Assembly: GCF_000425445.1 (NCBI RefSeq) | Contig: NZ_AUDL01000011.1 | Location: 248,001-312,000 of the forward strand | Direction of reading: 5' to 3' | Length of the DNA: 64,000 nucleotides | Source of the DNA: Flavobacterium denitrificans DSM 15936 | GTDB lineage: Bacteria > Bacteroidota > Bacteroidia > Flavobacteriales > Flavobacteriaceae | In this document: positions 18,324-25,875 of the stretch, in pieces | Numbering within the stretch: position 1 is the stretch's first letter | How the letters are laid out: every line of letters begins with the position of its first letter | Translations under genes and position numbers: made by a program | Notes under the pieces: model-generated | Databases searched by the model: none | Told to the model about the DNA's origin: nothing | The model's input: only the letters and a program-made list of their open reading frames with translations

Positions 18324-19241
18324 ATGTATATGGACAACATTACACGATGCAATTATGAGAAAGCTTATAAAGAAGCTATAAGAAGAAAATATCAAATTGA
18401 AAAAGAAGTTGGGGACTATTCTAATTATCTAGAAACACCGTCTCAAGCTCATTTGCGAGATTTATGCTGGAAAATATTAAGCGTAAATCCAACTCCAGAT
18501 GACTTAAAAGTGTATTGGGATTTTAAAGGTGTTCCATTTGATAAAAATGCAGAAGATACCTCTACATGTTACACAGATAAATACAAAAAAGTAGGTGCCT
18601 TTTTAAGGGGAGAGAAAGAACCTCAAAAAATTGATACTGTAGATATGGCGGCAATCTTGATTGATTTTGAGCCAAGGCCTTTCAGAAAATTTAAGGCGAA
18701 AGCAGTTTGCGAAGATCTTGAAGTTTACGGATGCAAAGAGGATCTTTCTGAAATGGAAAATGAGCAAATTTTGGAAGTTTCTAAAACGACCGGAATGCCA
18801 ACATATAAAAGTGCGATTAATTGGTTAGTTGAGAAAAAATCAATTGAGAAAAAATTTGCCCTATTGAGAAATGTGGCGATAACGGCAGTTGTGTGCTTGA
18901 TTGGAGTGGTCATTTACTTAGCGCTTCCTAACAAGCAATGTATGCAATGGTCGGGAGATCACTATGAAATTGTGACCTGTACCTTAAAAACAAATGGATT
19001 TAATTCAAATCCTGTAGAATTACTGGATGAGAGTTTGGTGAATCTAAAAAAAATAGACATTTCTGATAACACAATATGTTTTGATAAAAATGGAACAGCA
19101 ACCATTTGGTATGGTAAAACGGCCGATGGTATTGATTTCTTTAATGGTCACGGCAGGCATCCTGAAAGTAACGATGCGCTTAAACCTGTGACATCCTATA
19201 TTTTGAAAAAGTATGCACATAGAACGAGTGCTGAAAAATAA
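18324..19241 (+). CDS. Single-pass membrane protein of unknown function
   Basis: The 305-residue protein has a soluble N-terminal ~190 residues rich in charged and aromatic residues with several Cys. One transmembrane helix follows (NVAITAVVCLIGVVIYLALP, about 195-215), then a ~90-residue C-terminal part (FDKNGTATIWYGKTADGIDFF). There is no signal peptide, so the long N-terminal part is probably cytoplasmic and the tail periplasmic, like some one-pass signal transducers. An in-frame stop codon touches the ATG at 18324, so the gene cannot extend upstream; an ATG at 18330 is the alternative start. No family is recognised. Confidence 0.65.
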   Translation: MYMDNITRCNYEKAYKEAIRRKYQIEKEVGDYSNYLETPSQAHLRDLCWKILSVNPTPDDLKVYWDFKGVPFDKNAEDTSTCYTDKYKKVGAFLRGEKEPQKIDTVDMAAILIDFEPRPFRKFKAKAVCEDLEVYGCKEDLSEMENEQILEVSKTTGMPTYKSAINWLVEKKSIEKKFALLRNVAITAVVCLIGVVIYLALPNKQCMQWSGDHYEIVTCTLKTNGFNSNPVELLDESLVNLKKIDISDNTICFDKNGTATIWYGKTADGIDFFNGHGRHPESNDALKPVTSYILKKYAHRTSAEK

Positions 19242-19242
19242 A

Positions 19243-19278
19243 AAACCTCCCAAAATTAGACCTTTCTTTGGGAGGTTT
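19243..19278. terminator. Bidirectional terminator
   Basis: AAACCTCCCAAA pairs with TTTGGGAGGTTT across a 12-base loop, between convergent genes ending at 19241 and 19301. Confidence 0.88.
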
Positions 19279-19300
19279 GCTTATTTTATTTTATTTTATT

Positions 19301-20905
19301 CTATTCCTGATCAGACTTATAAGCAATATCATTTGGGAATAACATTCCGTTTAAACGAGTATCTCTCTCATAAACATCTGGATAAAAATTCATATTTCCG
19401 TCTCGAGTTACCCAAGCTGTAAAATAGCCAATATATATCGGTACTTTTTTAGGCAGCATAAAAGGCGTTTCTTTTTTTCCGCTCATCGCTTCATTTATTT
19501 TGTCAAGTGTCCAATCTGGATAATCTTTTAACATTGAAATAGCCAAATCTTTTGCTTTTTCAACATTGATGCAACCATGGCTGAAAATACGTTTTTCAAA
19601 TCCAAATAAACTTTTTGAAGGAGAATCGTGCATATAAATGTCATTCGGATTTGGGAACATAAATTTCACAAGTCCCAGAGCATTATCTGGTCCCGGTTTC
19701 TGTCTCACTTTTCCGCCATTCCATTCCATATTATGATCGGCAAGATAGTTTTTGTCTTCGGCCATTTTTAATTTTAATTCGTTTTGGATAATGCTCGAAG
19801 GAACATTCCAATACGGACTAAAAACAATTCGATCAATTTGACCACTAAAAATCACAGTTTTGGTTAATGGCGTACCAATGAAGACTTTTGAAACAATGTC
19901 AAAATTTTTATTTCGCACAAAATAGAGCATAAACGAAGGAATATTAACCATCACATATTGGTCTTGATCTTCTAATGAAGGCGGAATCCATCTGCAACGT
20001 TCCATATTAAGCATTATCGTTTTAATACGGTCGCTTATAGGTTCGTTCATTTGGTCAATATGTTCTTTTGAAAGGATATAATTTGGCGTCAATGCATGTC
20101 GGAGTTTGTATTTCATTACACCATCCATCAATTCTTGATCATAAAAATTGCTCTTTGAATCTGTTGCCAAGTCGCCAATTACAAACAAACGATGTCTTAC
20201 ATCAGCAATGGTTTGCGAAGTAGCATCGGGACGCAAATCTTTATACGGATTATCCATGTAAATTGGAGTCCATTGACCGCTTTTTTCTATTTCTCGATAT
20301 TTTTTTAAAACCTCTTGAAGTTTGTAATATTGGCTAAAAAGTAAATGATTGTTTTGCTCCAATAAATTTGGATTGCTCACAATTGAATCCAATAACGTTT
20401 CATATGAAACCTTTTTCTTTGGCAAATACCATTCGATCTTATTTTGTGCCGCAGCATCAATTCCCTGATAAACATGTTTAGCATACAAAATGTACATGGA
20501 ACTCAATAAAAGTTCGGTATCAGACTCTGAAAGTTTTGATTTTGACGTTGAATCCTCGTCAAAAACTTCGTCAAGTTTGCTTTTGTAAGGAATTTTAATT
20601 TGAACACCTTCTTCGTAAGTTGAATTTAATTTATGATACAAAAGATATCCAAACTCATTTATATCGTTGTTCTCATACCAAATTGGCTTATATGATCTGT
20701 CTTTGTACAACGTAGCAACATCGTTTTGATAGTCCTTTAAGTCGCTGTATTTTTTAAAAAAAGCGGTTATTGAAGCTGTTGTGATTGTTGGAGCAGGAGC
20801 AATAAAATGATTTTTTGATGAAAAATCAAATTCATTTTTTGAGTAAGCAAAGGAGGTAGAGAAGTACCCAAATAAAAGAATTACGACAAAAGTAAAGTTT
20901 TTCAT
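19301..20905 (-). CDS. L,D-transpeptidase (YkuD fold, YcbB/LdtD-like)
   Basis: The 534-residue secreted protein has an N-terminal signal (FGYFSTSFA). A helical scaffold region and a C-terminal catalytic domain carry the motif IFSHGCINV, with catalytic Cys near residue 445 and HDSPSKSLFGFEKR just before it. The arrangement and length match the large YcbB-type enzymes, which form 3-3 crosslinks in peptidoglycan or attach proteins to it in the periplasm. It is monocistronic. A second, unrelated YkuD-type protein is encoded at 54234. The fold assignment is strong; the exact reaction is inferred. Confidence 0.9.
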   Translation of the reverse strand: MKNFTFVVILLFGYFSTSFAYSKNEFDFSSKNHFIAPAPTITTASITAFFKKYSDLKDYQNDVATLYKDRSYKPIWYENNDINEFGYLLYHKLNSTYEEGVQIKIPYKSKLDEVFDEDSTSKSKLSESDTELLLSSMYILYAKHVYQGIDAAAQNKIEWYLPKKKVSYETLLDSIVSNPNLLEQNNHLLFSQYYKLQEVLKKYREIEKSGQWTPIYMDNPYKDLRPDATSQTIADVRHRLFVIGDLATDSKSNFYDQELMDGVMKYKLRHALTPNYILSKEHIDQMNEPISDRIKTIMLNMERCRWIPPSLEDQDQYVMVNIPSFMLYFVRNKNFDIVSKVFIGTPLTKTVIFSGQIDRIVFSPYWNVPSSIIQNELKLKMAEDKNYLADHNMEWNGGKVRQKPGPDNALGLVKFMFPNPNDIYMHDSPSKSLFGFEKRIFSHGCINVEKAKDLAISMLKDYPDWTLDKINEAMSGKKETPFMLPKKVPIYIGYFTAWVTRDGNMNFYPDVYERDTRLNGMLFPNDIAYKSDQE

Positions 20906-21133
20906 TTTTTTTAATTTACGTTATCAATCCATTAAATAAACATTGGAAACAAAATTGTAAGTCGTGTAAAAAAATGATTTGGGGAAATCGTATTTGTATT
21001 CAAATTTATAAAAAATATCTTAATATTTTTTGACTTTATATTTTAATAATTGATTAAAAAATTCACCTTTTTTAAAGGCAAAAATCTAATGTCTTAATAG
21101 TGTGATTCGAGATGTTTTTTGGACAAAGAAAGT

Positions 21134-21170
21134 GCAGGATAGTTTTTTAAATTATCCTGCCTTTATTTGT
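21134..21170 (+). terminator. Terminator-like hairpin between divergent genes
   Basis: The 8-bp perfect stem GCAGGATA/TATCCTGC has an 11-base loop and is followed by CTTTATTTGTT. It is oddly placed, because no annotated plus-strand gene ends before it. It could end a small RNA or insulate the xylan promoter. Confidence 0.4.
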
Positions 21171-21240
21171 TAAATAAAATTATTTTTTGAAAAAAGTGGA
21201 GTCAAAATTTTTTTCTTCACTAGTAATCCTATATTTTTAC

Positions 21241-21252
21241 GCAACCGATTGC
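21241..21252. promoter_or_regulatory. LacI-type operator-like palindrome upstream of GH67 gene
   Basis: GCAACCGATTGC fits the pattern NCAANCGNTTGN shared by three other intergenic sites in the locus. It lies three bases downstream of a -7-like TATATTTT, where a repressor could block transcription, and 121 bases before the GH67 start codon. Confidence 0.55.
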
Positions 21253-21372
21253 AATTGTTGTTTTATTTAGGATAATGTATTTTTTGGATTAAAATTTTAT
21301 CAAATATATTTATACTGACAAAAAACATTGATTCTTTCAGAATTGATTTTTTAAAGAATAAATTAAAACCAA

Positions 21373-23526
21373 ATGACCGCATTAAGATTTGTTTTGTTGT
21401 TTTTTCTGATTTCCTTTTCGGCTTCGGCACAAAAGGATTATAAATTGTGGCTTCAATATAATGAGGTAAACAACGCTGTATTGGTTTCAGAATATAGAAA
21501 CAATCTTAAAGGAATTACTGTTTTAGGAAATTCAGAAACCATTAAAATTGCTGAGAAAGAACTTAAAGCAGGTTTTCAAGATATGCTGGGAATTGCTTCC
21601 GAAATCAAATCAGATATAAAAGAAGAAAATACTCTAATCATTGGTTCGCAATCCAATTTAAATGCTGAAATCAAAAAAGAACTACAATCTGATTTTGGTA
21701 AAATAAATGAAGAAGGTTTTATCATCAAATCGATTTCCTTTAAAAACAAAAAACAAATCATAATTTCAGGGAAAAATGATGTTGCCGTTTTATACGGAGT
21801 TTTTAATTTTCTAAGAATATTGCAAACAAATAAATCGGTTAAAAATTTAAATATTGCTGATTCTCCGAAAACAAATATCAGAATTCTGAATCATTGGGAT
21901 AATTTAGATCGAACTGTCGAAAGAGGTTATGCCGGATTTTCGCTTTGGAACTGGCAAAAACTTCCTGATTTTATAGACCAGCGTTATATTGATTACGCTA
22001 GAGCAAATGCCTCAATTGGAATAAACGGAACGGTTTTGACTAATGTAAATGCCAATGCTTTGATTCTGACGCCACAATATTTGGAAAAAGTCGAAGCTTT
22101 GGCAAATGTTTTTAGACCTTATGGAATAAAGGTTTATTTAACGGCAAGATTTTCGGCACCAATGGAAATTGGAAATTTAAATACCGCTGATCCAAAAGAT
22201 GCCCAAGTGATCAATTGGTGGAAAAATAAAGCTGCAGAAATCTACAAACGAATTCCAGATTTCGGTGGATTTTTGGTAAAAGCCAATTCTGAAGGTCAAC
22301 CTGGCCCACAAAATTACGGACGAGATCATGTGGACGGAGCCAATATGCTTGCTGATGCTGTTGCGCCTTTTGGCGGTGTAATTATGTGGCGAGCGTTTGT
22401 ATATTCAGAACATGATGCCAACGACCGCGCTAAACAAGCTTATGCTGAATTTCAGCCTTATGATGGAAAATTCAAAGAAAATGTAATTGTTCAGGTAAAA
22501 AACGGAGCAATCGATTTTCAGCCGAGAGAACCTTTTCATCCTTTATTTGGAGCAATGCCGAAAACACCTTTAATGATGGAATTTCAAATCACGCAGGAAT
22601 ATTTAGGTTTCAGCACGCATTTGGTTTTTCTTCCAAAATTATTTCAAGAAGTTTTAGAATCTGATACCTATCAAAAAGGAAAAGGTTCAACCGTTGCAAA
22701 AGTGGTTGATGGCACTTTATATCAAAATAAACTAACAGGAATTGCTGGAGTAGCTAATATTGGAAATGACTTAAACTGGACTGGACATCCTTTTGCGCAG
22801 GCGAATTGGTACGGTTTCGGAAGATTGGCGTGGAACCCTTATTTAGATTCCGAAACTATTGCTGATGAATGGTTGAGGTGTACTTTTTCAAATCATGAAA
22901 ACGTCATTAAACCAGTTAAAAAAATGATGATAGATTCCCGTGAAGCAGTTGTGAATTATATGACGCCACTTGGATTGCATCATATTATGGATACGGGGCA
23001 TCATTACGGACCAGGGCCGTGGGTTTCTAATTTGTCAAGACCAGAATGGAATCCGACGTATTATCACAAAGCAGATAAAAACGGGATTGGTTTTGATCGA
23101 TCAAAAAAGGGAACTAATGCTACAGCTCAATATTCAGCTGAGGTTGAAAAACTTTTTGATAATGTAGAAACTTGTCCAGAGAAAGATCTTTTATGGTTTC
23201 ATCATGTTTCATGGGATTATAAACTGAAAAACGGTCAGACGCTTTGGAATGGTTTGGCATTGAAATATCAGGAAGGTGTAAATCAGGTTGCAGAAATGCA
23301 AAATGTTTGGAAGAAAACCGAAAAATATATCGACAGTGAACGTTTTAACGAAGTCGAAATGTTATTGGAAATTCAGTACAAAGAAGCCAAATGGTGGCGT
23401 GATGCGTGTTTGTTGTATTTTCAGCAATTTTCAGGAAAAGAACTTCCAAAAGGAGTAGAAAAACCGACACAAACATTAGAGTATTTTAAATCATTAAAAT
23501 TTCCTTTTGCACCGGGAAATGGATAA
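21373..23526 (+). CDS. GH67 alpha-glucuronidase
   Basis: The 717-residue secreted enzyme has a signal peptide ending ASAQ. The GH67 active site is visible: the acid Glu307 in KANSEGQPGP, and the base pair Asp381 (GAIDFQPRE) and Glu409 (QITQEYLG). The 74- and 28-residue spacings agree with characterised family members. GH67 enzymes remove 4-O-methyl-glucuronic acid from the non-reducing terminal xylose of xylo-oligosaccharides, so it acts after the xylanase, in the periplasm. It is the first gene of the glucuronate/xylan operon and has an operator-like site in its promoter region. Confidence 0.93.
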   Translation: MTALRFVLLFFLISFSASAQKDYKLWLQYNEVNNAVLVSEYRNNLKGITVLGNSETIKIAEKELKAGFQDMLGIASEIKSDIKEENTLIIGSQSNLNAEIKKELQSDFGKINEEGFIIKSISFKNKKQIIISGKNDVAVLYGVFNFLRILQTNKSVKNLNIADSPKTNIRILNHWDNLDRTVERGYAGFSLWNWQKLPDFIDQRYIDYARANASIGINGTVLTNVNANALILTPQYLEKVEALANVFRPYGIKVYLTARFSAPMEIGNLNTADPKDAQVINWWKNKAAEIYKRIPDFGGFLVKANSEGQPGPQNYGRDHVDGANMLADAVAPFGGVIMWRAFVYSEHDANDRAKQAYAEFQPYDGKFKENVIVQVKNGAIDFQPREPFHPLFGAMPKTPLMMEFQITQEYLGFSTHLVFLPKLFQEVLESDTYQKGKGSTVAKVVDGTLYQNKLTGIAGVANIGNDLNWTGHPFAQANWYGFGRLAWNPYLDSETIADEWLRCTFSNHENVIKPVKKMMIDSREAVVNYMTPLGLHHIMDTGHHYGPGPWVSNLSRPEWNPTYYHKADKNGIGFDRSKKGTNATAQYSAEVEKLFDNVETCPEKDLLWFHHVSWDYKLKNGQTLWNGLALKYQEGVNQVAEMQNVWKKTEKYIDSERFNEVEMLLEIQYKEAKWWRDACLLYFQQFSGKELPKGVEKPTQTLEYFKSLKFPFAPGNG

Positions 23527-23537
23527 ATAATAAAATT

Positions 23538-23683
23538 AACACATAGAAACATAGATTTATATTTGACTAAAAAAAATTAAAGAAAGAAACTAGTTTCTCA
23601 CACATAGTCCCGATAGCTATCGGGATGCATTAATGCAAGTGAAACGCCTCTTTAGACAAAGAGAGACTATGTTTCTATGTGTT
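23538..23683. repeat. 146-bp interspersed element with terminal inverted repeats, copy 1
   Basis: The ends are a perfect 17-bp inverted repeat (AACACATAGAAACATAG and its complement). Inside are the 16-bp palindrome CCCGATAGCTATCGGG at 23609 and the word TTAATGCAAGTGAAACGCCT at 23630. A second, inverted copy is at 45974-46118. There is no coding capacity. It resembles a non-autonomous MITE or a REP-type element and fills the gap between the GH67 and SDR genes. Confidence 0.7.
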
Positions 23684-23716
23684 TAAAAAAATAGCAGTAA
23701 AAATATTTTTAAAATT

Positions 23717-24454
23717 ATGAGCATAAAATCAGCAATTGTAACCGGAGGAAATTCGGGATTAGGTTTTGCAACGGCAAAAAAACTTTGTGACAACGGAATC
23801 ACAACGCATATAATTGGAAGATCAAAAGATAAAACAGAAGAAGCTTGCAAAGAAATTGGAGAAAATGCGGTTCCAGTTATTTTTGATTTAAACGATTTGG
23901 CTGGAATTCCCGCTATGATTGAAAGCATTGCTAAAAATAATCCGATTGATATTTTGGTAAACAACGCCGGAATCAATCTGAAAAAAGAATTTTTAGATGT
24001 AACGGATGAAGATTTCTTTTCTATAATTCACACTAATCTTTTGAGTGTTTTTGCTGTGAGCAAAGCGGTTGTAAAAAACATGAAAGAAAACGGAGCGGGA
24101 AGCATTGTAAACATCAGTTCTATGGCTTCACAATACGGGATTCCGAAAGTAATCGCGTATTCCGCAAGTAAAGGTGCAATCGAATCGATGACGCGTGCCA
24201 TGGCGGTAGAATTGGCGCCATTCGGAATTCGTGTAAACTGTGTCGCTCCTGGATTTATCAAAACAAAAATGTCGGCCAAAGCTCTAGACAGTGACCCAGA
24301 AAGAAAAAATAAAGTATTAGGAAGAACGCCAATGGGCTTTTTAGGCGAACCTTCAGACATTGCAGATGCCGTTTATTATTTCGCTTTAAACGAATCAAAA
24401 TATACAACTGGAACTATTTTGCCTGTTGATGGCGGAAATAGCATTGGGTTTTAA
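23717..24454 (+). CDS. SDR family oxidoreductase, probable fructuronate reductase replacing UxuB
   Basis: The 245-residue classical short-chain dehydrogenase has the cofactor motif TGGNSGLG, the NNAG motif (LVNNAGIN), and the catalytic Ser in INISSMASQYG with YSASKGA (Tyr and Lys). It is cytoplasmic. It lies directly upstream of the mannonate dehydratase gene, and no classical UxuB is present in the window. Interconversion of fructuronate and mannonate is therefore the likely role, as inferred for similar SDR genes in other Bacteroidota. Sequence alone does not prove the substrate; KduD-like activity is an alternative. Confidence 0.75.
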   Translation: MSIKSAIVTGGNSGLGFATAKKLCDNGITTHIIGRSKDKTEEACKEIGENAVPVIFDLNDLAGIPAMIESIAKNNPIDILVNNAGINLKKEFLDVTDEDFFSIIHTNLLSVFAVSKAVVKNMKENGAGSIVNISSMASQYGIPKVIAYSASKGAIESMTRAMAVELAPFGIRVNCVAPGFIKTKMSAKALDSDPERKNKVLGRTPMGFLGEPSDIADAVYYFALNESKYTTGTILPVDGGNSIGF

Positions 24455-24469
24455 TAAGCGTTGAAAATT

Positions 24470-24598
24470 TCTCGCAAAGACGCAAAGGCGCAAAGTTTAT
24501 TTAAAAAGCTTAAAAAACAACTTTGCGACTCTGCGACTTTGCGAGATTAAAAAACAAAGAATAGATAAAAAACTTTGCGCCTTTGCGCCTTAGCGGCA
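24470..24598. repeat. Interspersed palindromic repeat (CTCGCAAAG/GCGCAAAG words)
   Basis: TCTCGCAAAG (24470) pairs with CTTTGCGAGA (24537-24546), with GCAAAG words between. A further inverted copy of the GGCGCAAAG words follows at about 24571-24596. It fills the gap between the SDR gene and uxuA and could fold into a stable mRNA hairpin. Confidence 0.65.
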
Positions 24599-24611
24599 TA
24601 AAAAAAGAAGT

Positions 24612-25784
24612 ATGATAAAAATGCAACAAACCATGCGTTGGTTTGGACCTCAAGACAACGTAAAATTAATTGATATCAAACAAGCTGGAGCGACTGGAAT
24701 TGTTACGGCTTTACATCATATTCCCGTTGGTGAAATTTGGACAATCGACGAGATTAAAGAAAGACAACAAATAGTAAAAAATGCAGGTTTAGAATGGACA
24801 GTTGTAGAAAGTCTTCCGGTTCATGAAGAAATCAAACGTGCATCTGGAAATTATCTGCAATACATTGAAAATTATAAAATAAGTTTAAAGAATCTGGCAG
24901 ATTGCGGCATAAAAATCATTACCTATAATTTTATGCCAATTCTGGATTGGGTAAGAACGAATCACAATTTCATAAACGAAGATGGAAGCAAAGCTTTGTT
25001 ATACAATCAAGATGCATTTACTTATTTTGATGTTTTTCTTTTAAAAAGACCAAATTCAGAAAATGATTATTCCGATGCTGAAAAAGAAAAAGCCTTGCAG
25101 TTTGGAAATCAATTGACTGAAGATGAAAAAGCCTTGTTGTTTAAAAATGTTTTATTGGGATTGCCAGGAAGCAAAATCAATTTTACCGCAGAGCAGATTT
25201 TGTCGCTTTTGGATAATTATGCTGCTATCAATAATGAAAAATTAAGAGAAAATCTGATTTACTTTTTGTCAGAAGTAACGCCAATTGCAGAGCAAAACGG
25301 ACAAAAATTAGCGATCCATCCAGACGATCCACCGTTTTCGGTTTTGGGTCTTCCAAGAATTGTTTCAACAGAAGCTGATTTGAAAGCGATTTTCACCGCC
25401 GTTCCTTCAACAGCAAACGGATTATGTTATTGTACAGGCTCGCTAAGTGCCGATCCAAAGAATAATTTGGAAAAAATAATTGACGATCACGAAAACCGAA
25501 TTCATTTTTTGCATCTTCGAAATACCATCCGCGAAAGCGAAACCATTTTCAGGGAGTCAGAACATTTGAATGGTGATGCAAATATGGGTGCAATTGTAGA
25601 AAAATTGTTGTTGATAATGAATAAAACAAAAGTAAGTCTCCCAATGCGTCCCGATCATGGATATTTGCATGCAGTTGATGAAAAAACAGAAACATATCCT
25701 GGTTATTCATTGACAGGAAGATTGAAAGGTCTTGCGGAGTTAAGAGGTTTGGAAATGGGAATTGCTTATAAATTGAATTTATAA
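24612..25784 (+). CDS. uxuA: Mannonate dehydratase
   Basis: The 390-residue protein begins MQQTMRWFGPQD..., the hallmark of UxuA, and has AGATGIVTALHHIPVGEIW, HPDDPPFSVLGLPRIV and a C-terminal RPDHGY metal-site motif. It dehydrates D-mannonate to 2-keto-3-deoxygluconate in the hexuronate pathway and needs a divalent metal ion. It is cytoplasmic. The start could be 24612 or the ATG at 24621. Glucuronate isomerase, KDG kinase and KDPG aldolase are not in this window and must be elsewhere. Confidence 0.95.
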   Translation: MIKMQQTMRWFGPQDNVKLIDIKQAGATGIVTALHHIPVGEIWTIDEIKERQQIVKNAGLEWTVVESLPVHEEIKRASGNYLQYIENYKISLKNLADCGIKIITYNFMPILDWVRTNHNFINEDGSKALLYNQDAFTYFDVFLLKRPNSENDYSDAEKEKALQFGNQLTEDEKALLFKNVLLGLPGSKINFTAEQILSLLDNYAAINNEKLRENLIYFLSEVTPIAEQNGQKLAIHPDDPPFSVLGLPRIVSTEADLKAIFTAVPSTANGLCYCTGSLSADPKNNLEKIIDDHENRIHFLHLRNTIRESETIFRESEHLNGDANMGAIVEKLLLIMNKTKVSLPMRPDHGYLHAVDEKTETYPGYSLTGRLKGLAELRGLEMGIAYKLNL

Positions 25785-25817
25785 TTAAAGTTTTCTAAAT
25801 CTAATACACTGAGAATT

Positions 25818-25851
25818 TCTCGCAATCCCGATAGCTATCGGGATTGCGAGA
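25818..25851. repeat. 34-bp perfect palindrome
   Basis: Two 17-base arms (TCTCGCAATCCCGATAG and its exact complement) meet with no spacer. The outer part uses the CTCGCAA word of the repeat at 24470, and the inner part is the CCCGATAGCTATCGGG palindrome seen at 23609, as if one repeat were nested in another. It lies between uxuA and the GH115 gene. Confidence 0.75.
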
Positions 25852-25875
25852 TTAAATAAAAAAGTTTGTGACTTT

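Larger units (their letters stand above)
20906..21372. other. Divergent intergenic region upstream of the xylan locus
   Basis: The gap separates the L,D-transpeptidase and GH67 genes, which diverge. It holds a hairpin GCAGGATA/TATCCTGC at 21134-21160 followed by a T-rich stretch, a TATATTTT promoter-like element at 21230-21237, and the operator-like palindrome at 21241-21252. No coding sequence is seen. Confidence 0.55.
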
